Positions 1 to 6,001 of a stretch of DNA of 9,422 nt are shown here, in pieces. Below the pieces are notes generated by a model. It had not been told where the DNA came from. It saw only the letters and a program-made list of their open reading frames with translations, and searched no databases. How positions within the stretch are numbered: the first letter of the stretch is position 1; each line of letters opens with the position of its first letter. The position numbers and the translations under genes were made by a program. The DNA lies in the NCBI GenBank assembly GCA_965365655.1, contig CBDUCN010000211.1, positions 1-9,422 on the forward strand, written 5' to 3'. The DNA is from JBFHNV01 sp965365655 (GTDB lineage Bacteria; Pseudomonadota; Gammaproteobacteria; HK1).

Positions 1-920
1 AGCACGGTGTAGCTGCAGCTCACCTTGTCCACCGGGAAGTTGGACTCGAACATGCACCGATCGACGCCGAACAGCTCGATGGTGTGCTCGTAGTAGCGTC
101 GGGTCGCGTCGAGCAGCTCCTCGCTGCCGGGCGGGCGCTCGCGCTCGTGCCACGCGAAGCCGTTCACCTCCATGTTGATGCCGCCCAGCTTGGCCACGAC
201 GTTGGGACACTGCGCGAGCGGGCCCACCACGCGCCGCCACTCGTCGAACACCTCGTCGCCGCGTCCGCGGTACGGCCCGACCCCGAGCGGCCCGCCGAAG
301 TGGTCGAGCACGATGGTGGTGTCCGGGAACGCGCGCGCGAGGTCGGTGAGCGCCGGGATCTGGGTGTGGTAGCACCAGCCCTCGAACGACAGCCCGCGCG
401 GCGCGAGGTGGCGGAAGCCCTCCCGGAACCGCGCGTCCAGGTACATGTCCGGCGCCGGCGCGGTGCGGTGGTTCGGAACGTCCGGGCTCGCGTGCCACGC
501 GCCGCCCTGGCGGATGCCGCGAACCCGCCCGCCGCCGGCGGCGATCTGGCGATCGAGCACCTCCGCGACCCGGTCGCCGGTCCAGCAGTACGCGGTGCAC
601 ACGATGCCGGCGGCGACACGGCACGGCCCGTACAGGCCGGACGCGCTCATCGCCGCGATGCCGTTCACGAACTCGGTCTCGCCGACCGGGCGCAGCTCCT
701 CGGGCCCGTGCGCCTTGAACATCGCGCCGCACTCGATGAACACGGTGGACACGACGTTGTGGCCGCCGCCGACGTCCTCGAGCAGCTCGTCGAGCAGGTA
801 GCGCGGCGCGACGCTGCCGGTGCGGAAGTCCCACAGGTGATGGTGCGGGTCGCAGATCGGCAGCTCCGGTTCGAGGGGCTGCTCCTCGGTGAGCGCGAGC
901 CAGGCGTCGTTGGTGGCCAT
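1..920 (-). CDS. Amidohydrolase family protein (COG3618-like TIM-barrel metal hydrolase), C-terminus cut by window edge
   Basis: A continuous reading frame of 306 codons runs from ATG (complement of 918-920) to the left edge without a stop, so the gene is partial at its 3' end. GGAGG lies 12 nt before the ATG (complement of 933-937), a slightly long spacing. Family features seen: near the N-terminus CDPHHHLWD supplies the HxH metal motif (H26, H28). WCYHTQ (H185) and LDHFGG (H207) match the strand-5 and strand-6 histidines of the Amidohydro_2 fold. FESNFPVDK (291-299) sits where many relatives have a catalytic Asp in SDxP, and here that residue is Asn294. COG3618 members open lactones (for example 2-pyrone-4,6-dicarboxylate lactonase, sugar lactonases) or hydrolyse related carboxylic substrates in the cytoplasm, and no signal peptide is visible. 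It is divergent from the ABC importer, which suggests shared control. The family is secure; the exact substrate is unknown. Confidence 0.9.
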   Translation of the reverse strand, partial: MATNDAWLALTEEQPLEPELPICDPHHHLWDFRTGSVAPRYLLDELLEDVGGGHNVVSTVFIECGAMFKAHGPEELRPVGETEFVNGIAAMSASGLYGPCRVAAGIVCTAYCWTGDRVAEVLDRQIAAGGGRVRGIRQGGAWHASPDVPNHRTAPAPDMYLDARFREGFRHLAPRGLSFEGWCYHTQIPALTDLARAFPDTTIVLDHFGGPLGVGPYRGRGDEVFDEWRRVVGPLAQCPNVVAKLGGINMEVNGFAWHERERPPGSEELLDATRRYYEHTIELFGVDRCMFESNFPVDKVSCSYTV

Positions 921-957
921 GAAGCGGGCGAGCCTCCGTGAAGCGTGCAGCGGGTGT

Positions 958-970
958 GCCGCAGTGCGGC
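958..970. promoter_or_regulatory. Operator-like palindrome GCCGCA-g-TGCGGC
   Basis: A perfect inverted repeat of 6 bp per arm with one central base lies 38 nt upstream of the amidohydrolase ATG. It is downstream of the candidate minus-strand -10 at 983-988, a position where a repressor or a 5' UTR hairpin could act. The high GC content makes short palindromes fairly common, so the call is weak. Confidence 0.25.
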
Positions 971-982
971 ATCGACCTTCGA

Positions 983-991
983 AGTATGTCA
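983..991 (-). promoter_or_regulatory. Candidate extended -10 promoter for the amidohydrolase
   Basis: Read on the minus strand, this gives TG-A-CATACT. CATACT matches 4 of 6 bases of TATAAT and is preceded by the TGn extended -10 element. It lies about 63 nt upstream of the amidohydrolase ATG. No clear -35 hexamer is found at 16-18 nt spacing, as expected if the extended -10 does the work. It overlaps the CTTCGAAG palindrome (977-984). This is an inference from short motifs only. Confidence 0.25.
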
Positions 992-1220
992 CGCCGGCGT
1001 TCGGAACCGGCACGGCCATCGCGCGTGTGTCGATGCTGCACTGCCGCAGCGCGCATTACCGCGTGCGTGTGCCAGTTGCGTTCTCCCGGCCTTCTTGGCA
1101 AGTTCAGCCGCGCCCGCACGTCGCGCCGGGAAGGCCGTTATGCCCCGGTCCGCGCGCGGCGATGCGAAGGGGCCGCGGAGAGCCTCGAACGTCGAACGAC
1201 AGCCAAGCGTTGCCAGCAGC

Positions 1221-1230
1221 GCGGAGGAGG
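1221..1230 (+). promoter_or_regulatory. Strong ribosome-binding site of the binding-protein gene
   Basis: The sequence GCGGAGGAGG directly abuts ATG 1231. The AGGAGG part (1225-1230) is 0 nt from ATG 1231 but an ideal 6 nt from the in-frame GTG at 1237. The earlier GGAGG (1223-1227) is 3 nt from the ATG. The site therefore decides between MTVNLKSK and MVNLKSK as the N-terminus, a difference of two residues at the front of the signal peptide. Confidence 0.6.
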
Positions 1231-2832
1231 ATGACGGTGAATCTGAAGAGCAAGGCGCCCGCCTGGGCGATCGCGGCCATCGCCCTGGGCGTGGCCTGCG
1301 CTCCCGCGATGGCCCAGAAGGCCGGCGGGGTCATGAAGGTCTACCACCGCGGCACGCCGCCGAGCGGATCGATCCACGAGGAGGCGACCAACTCCACGGT
1401 GATGCCGTACATGGCGGTGTTCAACAACCTGGTCATGTTCGACCAGTCGAAGCCGAAGAACACTCGTGACACGATCGTCCCCGATCTCGCGACCTCGTGG
1501 TCGTGGAACGACGACGGCACGAAGCTCACCTTCAAGCTGCGCGAGGGCGTGAAGTGGCACGACGGCAAGCCGTTCACGTCGAAGGACGTGGCCTGCACGT
1601 GGGACATGATCCTCGAGAAGGGCCGCGCGAAGTTCCGCAAGAACCCGCGCCAGTCCTGGTACGGCAACCTCGAGAGCATCTCCACCAGCGGCGACCACGA
1701 GGCGACCTTCAACCTGAAGCGCCCGCAGCCCGCGCTGCTGATGCTGCTCGCGTCCGGCTACTCGCCGGTGTACCCGTGCCACGTGTCGCCGAAGACGATG
1801 CGCACGAACCCCATCGGCACGGGCCCGTTCAAGTTCGTCGAGCTCAAGCAGAACGAGTCCATCAAGTTCGTCAAGAACGAGGACTACTGGAAGCCGGGCC
1901 GTCCGTATCTTGACGGTATCGACTACACGATCATCAAGAGCCGCGCGACGCGGGTGCTGGGCTTCATCGCCGGCGAGTTCGACATGACCTTCGACACCGA
2001 CGTCACGATCCCGCTGATGAAGGACATCGCGGAGAAGAATCCGAGCGCGGTGTGCTCGCTGGTTCCGACCGCGGTGAGCCGCAACCTGATCGTCAACCGC
2101 GACGCGCCGCCGTTCGACAACGCGGACCTGCGCACGGCGCTCGCGCTCACGATCGATCGCAACGCGTTCAGCGAGATCCTGCAGGAAGGCAAGGCCGACA
2201 TCGGCGGCGCGATGCTTCCGCCGCCGGAAGGCACCTGGGGCCTGCCGCCGGAGATGCTGGCCGAGGTGCCGGGCTATGGCGACGTCGCCGCGAACCGCGA
2301 GAAGGCGCGCGCGATCATGAAGAAGCTGGGCTACGGCCCGGACAACCGCATGAAGCTCAAGGTGTCGACGCGCAACATCGCGATCTACCGCGATCCGGCC
2401 GTGATCCTGATCGACCACCTGAAGGAGATCTACATCGACGCCGAGCTCGAGACCATCGAGACCTCGAACTGGCACGCGAAGGTCGCGCGCAAGGACTACT
2501 CGGTGGGGCTGAACCTCACCGGCAGCGGCGTCGACGACCCGGACGCGCACTTCTACGAGAACTACGCGTGCGGCTCGCAGCGCAACTACACCGGCTACTG
2601 CAACCAGGACATCATGAGGCTCATGGAGCAGCAGTCGATCGAGACGGACTTCGAGAAGCGCCGCGCCATCGTGTGGGAGATCGACAAGCGGCTGCAGGAG
2701 GACGGGGCGCGCCCGATCCTGTACCACGACCGCTCGGCGCAGTGCTGGCAGGAGGACGTGAAGGGCTTCGTGATGATGACCAACAGCGTCTACAACGGCT
2801 GGCGTTTCGAGGACGTCTGGCTGGACCGCTGA
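1231..2832 (+). CDS. ABC transporter substrate-binding protein, family 5 (DppA/OppA/NikA class)
   Basis: This 533-residue periplasmic solute-binding protein captures the ligand and delivers it to the BC permease pair encoded downstream. Residues 1-29 form a typical Sec signal peptide: Lys5/Lys7, a hydrophobic Ala-rich core, then APAMA-Q with cleavage after A28. A weak lipobox reading around C23 is possible but less likely. Family-5 hallmarks follow: VPDLATSWSWNDDGTKLTF (83-101), LREGVKWHDGKPFTSKDV (103-120), IGTGPF (195-200) and RTALALTIDRNAF (301-313). Length is normal for the family (about 500-550). The segment GSGVDDPDAHF (431-441) aligns by eye with the region where E. coli DppA and OppA carry the Asp that binds the peptide alpha-amino group. 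Here that position seems to be Gly433, so a non-peptide ligand is plausible. The start could be ATG 1231 or GTG 1237. It is the first gene of the importer operon and is followed by a terminator-like hairpin. Confidence 0.95.
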   Translation: MTVNLKSKAPAWAIAAIALGVACAPAMAQKAGGVMKVYHRGTPPSGSIHEEATNSTVMPYMAVFNNLVMFDQSKPKNTRDTIVPDLATSWSWNDDGTKLTFKLREGVKWHDGKPFTSKDVACTWDMILEKGRAKFRKNPRQSWYGNLESISTSGDHEATFNLKRPQPALLMLLASGYSPVYPCHVSPKTMRTNPIGTGPFKFVELKQNESIKFVKNEDYWKPGRPYLDGIDYTIIKSRATRVLGFIAGEFDMTFDTDVTIPLMKDIAEKNPSAVCSLVPTAVSRNLIVNRDAPPFDNADLRTALALTIDRNAFSEILQEGKADIGGAMLPPPEGTWGLPPEMLAEVPGYGDVAANREKARAIMKKLGYGPDNRMKLKVSTRNIAIYRDPAVILIDHLKEIYIDAELETIETSNWHAKVARKDYSVGLNLTGSGVDDPDAHFYENYACGSQRNYTGYCNQDIMRLMEQQSIETDFEKRRAIVWEIDKRLQEDGARPILYHDRSAQCWQEDVKGFVMMTNSVYNGWRFEDVWLDR

Positions 2833-2847
2833 CGCGGAGATGGCCCG

Positions 2848-2879
2848 CGCCCGTCCGCCGGCACTCCGGCGGACGGGCG
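2848..2879 (+). terminator. Perfect 14-bp hairpin between binding-protein and permease genes
   Basis: Arms 2848-2861 and 2866-2879 are exactly complementary over 14 bp with a CACT tetraloop, starting 16 nt after the stop of the binding-protein gene. One G and then only three Ts follow (2881-2883), so it is an imperfect intrinsic terminator. In binding-protein-dependent importer operons, such a hairpin after the first gene commonly limits read-through or shields the upstream mRNA from 3' exonucleases, so the binding protein is made in excess over the permeases. That role is inferred here. Confidence 0.65.
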
Positions 2880-2883
2880 GTTT

Positions 2884-2916
2884 CGCGACGGCGCCCCCGC
2901 GACGGCGCGGGGGGCG
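2884..2916 (+). repeat. Short direct repeat and second GC hairpin upstream of dppB
   Basis: CGCGACGGCG occurs at 2884-2893 and again at 2898-2907, a 14-nt period. The same bases can fold into a 10-bp stem (2892-2901 with 2906-2916) with one bulged G and a 4-nt loop. It lies just 3' of the 14-bp hairpin, so the two could form a tandem structure in the operon mRNA. Low-complexity GC sequence could produce this by chance. Confidence 0.3.
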
Positions 2917-2939
2917 ACGAGCACGAAGGCGAGCCGGTG

Positions 2940-2945
2940 AGGAGG
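2940..2945 (+). promoter_or_regulatory. Consensus Shine-Dalgarno AGGAGG serving the leader ORF before dppB
   Basis: AGGAGG ends 8 nt before ATG 2954, which is optimal spacing for the 11-codon leader ORF. It is 40 nt from the dppB ATG at 2986, too far to serve dppB directly. A weaker GAGGGA (2973-2978) lies within the leader ORF close to dppB. The strongest ribosome-binding site in this spacer therefore serves the mini-ORF and not the annotated permease gene. Confidence 0.5.
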
Positions 2946-2953
2946 GTGTCTCC

Positions 2954-2989
2954 ATGCCCGGCGTGACCCGACGAGGGACGTGGCGATGA
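2954..2989 (+). CDS. 11-codon leader ORF (MPGVTRRGTWR) coupled to dppB
   Basis: This tiny ORF starts at ATG 2954 behind a consensus AGGAGG. It stops with TGA at 2987-2989, which overlaps the ATG of dppB (2986-2988) as ATGA. That arrangement is the classic geometry for translational coupling: a ribosome that terminates can reinitiate at the overlapping start. The peptide is Arg-rich (4 of 11 residues, counting the last) with no recognised domain. A similar mini-ORF precedes dppD. Its function as a coupling leader or regulatory peptide is inferred from position only, and it may not encode a stable product. Confidence 0.4.
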   Translation: MPGVTRRGTWR

Positions 2990-3933
2990 CCACCTACGTC
3001 ATCAAGCGCTTCTTCCTGATGCTGCTCACGCTCATCGGGATGTCCATCCTGATCTTCGCGCTGCTGCGTCTCGTGCCGGGCAACATCGCGGACATCCTGT
3101 TCGACTCCGCCGGGTTCGTGGACCCGTCCGCGAAGGCGGAGATCGAGGCCGAGCTCGGGCTCGACAAGCCGATCCCGGTGCAGTACCTGCACTGGATGGG
3201 CGGGCTGCTGCAGGGCGACCTCGGCTTCTCCTACGTCTCCGAGCTGCCCACCATCGACGAGCTCGCGCCGCGCATCCCGATCACGCTCAAGCTCGCGGTG
3301 CTCGCGCTCGGCTTCTCGATCCTGTTCGGCGTGCCGCTCGGCGTGATCAGCGCGGTGAAGCAGGACACCGGGCTCGACTACCTGCTGCGGGTGATCAGCC
3401 TGAGCGGGCTGTCGCTGCCGTCGTTCTGGCTCGGACTGCTGATCCTGATGGCCTTCGTCGCGTGGGCGGGCTACATCCCGATCTACACCGACCCGCCGGA
3501 GGGCTGGTGGGAGGAGCTCAAGCTCTACAGCGTGCCCGCGGCGGCGGTGGGCTTTCGCAGCTCGGCGCTGATCATGCGCCTCACGCGCTCGTCGATGCTC
3601 GAGATCATGCGCCAGGACTACATCCGCACGGCGCGATCCAAGGGCGCGTCGGAGAACGCGATCAACTATAAGCACGCGCTGAAGAACGCGGTGCTGCCGG
3701 TGATCACGATCATCGGCATCGAGGCGGCGTTCCTGATCGGCGGCCTGATCGTCACCGAGACGGTGTTCAACATCCCCGGGATGGCGCGCTTCCTGGTCGA
3801 GGCGATCCAGTGGCGCGACTACCCGATCGTGCAGAATCTCGTGATGTTCATCGCGCTGGTCACGGTGCTCGTGAACTTCGCGGTCGACCTCGCGTACGCG
3901 GCGCTGGATCCGCGCATCCGCTACTCGGACTGA
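2986..3933 (+). CDS. dppB: ABC transporter permease, DppB/OppB type
   Basis: This 315-residue inner-membrane permease forms half of the translocation channel with the next gene product. ATG 2986 is chosen over the in-frame GTG 2980: GAGGG at 2973-2977 stands 8 nt before the ATG but only 2 nt before the GTG, and MTTYVIKRFF is the usual DppB-type beginning. Seen in the protein: the first membrane helix at about residues 9-29, and further hydrophobic segments near 100-122, 135-160, 183-200, 236-258 and 285-305. The cytoplasmic EAA-like coupling loop is YIRTARSKGASENAINY followed by HALKNAVLP (212-238), which contacts an ATPase subunit. FNIPGMARFLVEAI (261-274) is a conserved family segment. The start overlaps the TGA of the 11-codon leader ORF. 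The family is certain; the transported compound is not known, and the gene symbol is by family only. Confidence 0.95.
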   Translation: MTTYVIKRFFLMLLTLIGMSILIFALLRLVPGNIADILFDSAGFVDPSAKAEIEAELGLDKPIPVQYLHWMGGLLQGDLGFSYVSELPTIDELAPRIPITLKLAVLALGFSILFGVPLGVISAVKQDTGLDYLLRVISLSGLSLPSFWLGLLILMAFVAWAGYIPIYTDPPEGWWEELKLYSVPAAAVGFRSSALIMRLTRSSMLEIMRQDYIRTARSKGASENAINYKHALKNAVLPVITIIGIEAAFLIGGLIVTETVFNIPGMARFLVEAIQWRDYPIVQNLVMFIALVTVLVNFAVDLAYAALDPRIRYSD

Positions 3934-3952
3934 GCTCGGAGGCACGCCGCAC

Positions 3953-4861
3953 ATGGCCAACGTACAGCCCGAGGTCGACTACGAGGCCGAGCTCGCGAGG
4001 GCCGGCGCGCGCGCCGACGGCTGGTGGGGGACCACGCTCTACCTCGTGCGCCGCTTCCCGCTCGGCGCGATCGGCGCGGTGATCGTGACGCTGCTGCTGT
4101 TCAGCGCGATCTTCGCCGACTTCATCGCGCCCTACGACCCGCTGCAGACCTCCGCCGAGCGCTCGCTGTCCGAGCCCGGCGGCGCGCACCCGCTAGGCGC
4201 CGACGTGATGGGGCGCGACGTGTACAGCCGGATCATCCACGGCGCGCGCATCTCGCTCGCGGTGGGCATCGCGTCCACGCTCCTGGGCGGCGGCCTCGGC
4301 GTGATCATCGGCCTGCTCTCCGGCTACCTGCTCGGCTGGTTCGACCTCGTGATGCAGCGGGTCATGGACATCATGCAGGCGCTGCCGTTGCTGGTGATGG
4401 CGCTGGTGATGGCGGCGTCGCTCGGGCCGTCGCTGGAGAACACCATCATCGCGATCTCGATCCCGCTGGTGCCGAACGTCGCACGCGTGATCCGATCGAC
4501 CACGCTGTCGATACGCGAGATGCCGTTCATCGAGGCCGCGCGCGCGGGCGGCATGAGCGAGATGCGCATCGCGCTGCTGCACGTGCTGCCGAACACCATC
4601 TCGCCGTTCATCGTGCTCGCGACCGCGCAGCTCGGCGCCGCGATCCTCACCGAGGCCGCGCTGTCCTTCCTCGGGCTGGGCGTCCCGGAGCCGCACCCGT
4701 CCTGGGGCCGCATGCTCTCGGAGTCCGCCGCCGAGTACGTTCGCGTGGCGCCGTGGCTGGTCATCTTCCCGGGCATCGCGATCAGCCTCGCCGTGTTCGG
4801 CACGAACCTGCTCGGCGATGCGCTGCGCGACGCCCTCGACCCGCGTCAGCGCAACGGCTGA
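3953..4861 (+). CDS. dppC: ABC transporter permease, DppC/OppC type
   Basis: This 302-residue inner-membrane protein is the partner of DppB. GGAGG (3938-3942) lies 10 nt before the ATG and only 19 nt separate the gene from dppB, so the two are co-transcribed. The layout is typical: a cytoplasmic N-terminal stretch (about 1-33), helix 1 near 36-58, then the conserved periplasmic motif HPLGADVMGRDVYSR (79-93). The core helices follow. The EAA loop is EAARAGGMSEMRIALLH with VLPN (194-214), and the C-terminal segment includes LSFLGLGVPEPHPSWG (237-252) and a last helix near 266-286. Length and motifs are complete, with no sign of decay. The importer class is certain; the substrate is inferred only from neighbours. 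Confidence 0.95.
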   Translation: MANVQPEVDYEAELARAGARADGWWGTTLYLVRRFPLGAIGAVIVTLLLFSAIFADFIAPYDPLQTSAERSLSEPGGAHPLGADVMGRDVYSRIIHGARISLAVGIASTLLGGGLGVIIGLLSGYLLGWFDLVMQRVMDIMQALPLLVMALVMAASLGPSLENTIIAISIPLVPNVARVIRSTTLSIREMPFIEAARAGGMSEMRIALLHVLPNTISPFIVLATAQLGAAILTEAALSFLGLGVPEPHPSWGRMLSESAAEYVRVAPWLVIFPGIAISLAVFGTNLLGDALRDALDPRQRNG

Positions 4862-4904
4862 GCCGGAAATCCCGAAAGACCCGGACATGCGCCGGCATCC
4901 TGGA

Positions 4905-4919
4905 CCCCGGCGGACGGGG
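4905..4919 (+). other. Small hairpin in the dppC-dppD spacer
   Basis: CCCCG-gcgga-CGGGG forms a 5-bp stem with a 5-nt loop in the 79 nt between the dppC stop and the mini-ORF at 4941. No T tract follows, so it is not a terminator. It may be an mRNA structure in the leader of dppD, or chance in GC-rich DNA. Confidence 0.2.
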
Positions 4920-4940
4920 CGCGCGAGAACGAGGCCGCTG

Positions 4941-4979
4941 ATGGCGAACCGAAAGAGCGAGACGGCACACCGACGATGA
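4941..4979 (+). CDS. 12-codon leader ORF (MANRKSETAHRR) coupled to dppD
   Basis: ATG 4941 has GAGG (4931-4934) 6 nt upstream. The ORF stops with TGA at 4977-4979, overlapping the dppD ATG (4976-4978) as ATGA. dppD itself has only a weak purine stretch in front of it (about 4951-4964), so entry through this leader would explain how it is translated despite the 114-nt gap after dppC. The architecture repeats that of the leader before dppB, and both ORFs end in Arg codon CGA followed by TGA. The peptide has no recognised family. The role is inferred from geometry. Confidence 0.35.
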   Translation: MANRKSETAHRR

Positions 4980-6001
4980 ACGCGCCCGCGGCGACCGACA
5001 CCGTGCTGGAGGTGGAGAACCTCCAGACCCACTTCTTCACCCGCTCCGGCGTCGCGCGCGCCGTGGACGGCGTGTCGTTCGAGGTCCGGCGCGGCGAGAC
5101 GCTGGGGCTGGTCGGCGAGTCCGGCTGCGGCAAGAGCGTGACCTCGCTGTCCATCCTTCGCCTGGTGCCGGACCCGCCCGGGCGCATCGTCGGCGGCGCG
5201 GTGCGCTTCGACGGGCGCGATCTGCTCGCGCTTCCGGAAGAAGAGATGAAGAAGGTGCGTGGCAACGACGTGTCGATGATCTTCCAGGAGCCGATGACGT
5301 CCCTGAACCCGGTGTTCACGATCGGGCAGCAGATCTCGGAGGCGATCCTGCTGCACCAGGGACTGTCGAAGAAGGCGGCGATGGACAAGGCCGTCGAGAT
5401 GCTCAAGCTGGTGCACATCCCGGAGCCGCAGCGCCGCGTGCGCGAGTACCCGCACCAGCTCTCCGGCGGCATGCGCCAGCGGGTGATGATCGCGATGGCG
5501 CTGTCGTGCAACCCGCGGGTGCTGATCGCGGACGAGCCGACGACGGCGCTGGACGTGACCATCCAGGCCCAGATCCTGGACCTGATCCTGGAGCTGCAGG
5601 AGCGCCTCGGCACCGCCGTCGTGATGATCACGCACGACCTGGGCGTGATCGCGGAGACCGCGCGGCGGGTGGTCGTGATGTACGCGGGGCGCAAGATCGA
5701 GGAGGCCGACGTCGTGAGCCTGTTCCAGGAGCCGCTGCACCCGTACACGCACGGCCTGCTCGCGTCGGTGCCGCACCTGGACCTGCTGGCCGGCAAGGAG
5801 CAGAAGAAGAAGCGCCTCGCCGAGATCAAGGGCATCGTGCCGCCGCTGACCGCGCTGCCCGTCGGCTGCAACTTCGCGCCGCGCTGCCCGCACGCCGACG
5901 ACCAGTGCCGGGGCGAGTACCCGCCGTACGAGCAGAAACGCAGCGGTCACTGGGCGGCCTGCTGGCATGCCGAGCGCATCGCGGAGGCCGGCGGTGGCTG
6001 A
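4976..6001 (+). CDS. dppD: ABC transporter ATP-binding protein, DppD/OppD type
   Basis: This 341-residue cytoplasmic ATPase powers import as a heterodimer with the DppF-type subunit. All ABC motifs are intact: Walker A GESGCGKS (47-54), Q-loop Gln104 in IFQEP, signature LSGGMRQ (162-168), Walker B VLIADE with catalytic Glu187, and H-loop His220. The C-terminal oligopeptide-transporter extension carries four cysteines (C298, C304, C311, C329) within GCNFAPRCPHADDQC and AACW. This pattern is known to bind a [4Fe-4S] cluster in the M. tuberculosis OppD homologue. The ATG is chosen because the protein begins normally just before the LEVENL core and because it forms an ATGA overlap with a leader ORF. 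The gene overlaps dppF by 8 nt. Confidence 0.95.
   Translation: MNAPAATDTVLEVENLQTHFFTRSGVARAVDGVSFEVRRGETLGLVGESGCGKSVTSLSILRLVPDPPGRIVGGAVRFDGRDLLALPEEEMKKVRGNDVSMIFQEPMTSLNPVFTIGQQISEAILLHQGLSKKAAMDKAVEMLKLVHIPEPQRRVREYPHQLSGGMRQRVMIAMALSCNPRVLIADEPTTALDVTIQAQILDLILELQERLGTAVVMITHDLGVIAETARRVVVMYAGRKIEEADVVSLFQEPLHPYTHGLLASVPHLDLLAGKEQKKKRLAEIKGIVPPLTALPVGCNFAPRCPHADDQCRGEYPPYEQKRSGHWAACWHAERIAEAGGG
5983..5987 (+). promoter_or_regulatory. Ribosome-binding site that sets the GTG start of dppF
   Basis: GGAGG within the 3' end of dppD lies 6 nt before GTG 5994. The longer in-frame alternative, ATG 5967, has no comparable site and would overlap dppD by 35 nt instead of 8. The GTG is therefore preferred. 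Confidence 0.65.

Larger units (their letters stand above)
921..1230. promoter_or_regulatory. 310-bp divergent intergenic control region
   Basis: This is the only stretch over 300 bases without a convincing gene. It separates the minus-strand amidohydrolase from the plus-strand importer, so promoters for both must lie here. The frame of the binding-protein gene stays open upstream to about 889, but the predicted residues are Arg/Ala/Pro-rich, there is no good ribosome-binding site, and the signal peptide would be buried, so I do not extend the gene. Visible symmetry elements are GCCGCA-g-TGCGGC (958-970), CTTCGAAG (977-984), a 5-bp inverted repeat at 1035-1050, CTTG-g-CAAG (1094-1102), and GGCCTT/AAGGCC arms at 1088-1093 and 1131-1136. 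I found no convincing sigma-70 promoter in the plus direction. No regulator gene is present in the window. Confidence 0.6.

Noticed and set aside
84..941. Plus-strand open frame of 285 codons over the amidohydrolase
   Set aside because: It is antisense to a frame with clear amidohydrolase metal motifs, and its translation is Arg/Val/Ala-rich with no family features.
889..1230. In-frame N-terminal extension of the binding protein (starts at 889 or ATG 1162)
   Set aside because: It would place the signal peptide internally, lacks a ribosome-binding site, and overlaps the divergent control region and the amidohydrolase start. The strong GCGGAGGAGG supports 1231 or 1237.
2980..2985. GTG 2980 as start of dppB
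   Set aside because: It is too close (2 nt) to the GAGGG motif. ATG 2986 has 8-nt spacing and the ATGA overlap with the leader ORF.
1138..3960. Very long open frame on the minus strand (about 940 codons) opposite the binding-protein and dppB genes
   Set aside because: The predicted protein is Arg/His/Asp/Val-rich with no recognisable domain, and it lies exactly antisense to two secure genes. In very GC-rich coding DNA the antisense frame is often open.
5967..5993. ATG 5967 as start of dppF
   Set aside because: GTG 5994 has GGAGG at 6-nt spacing and gives the usual short overlap with dppD.
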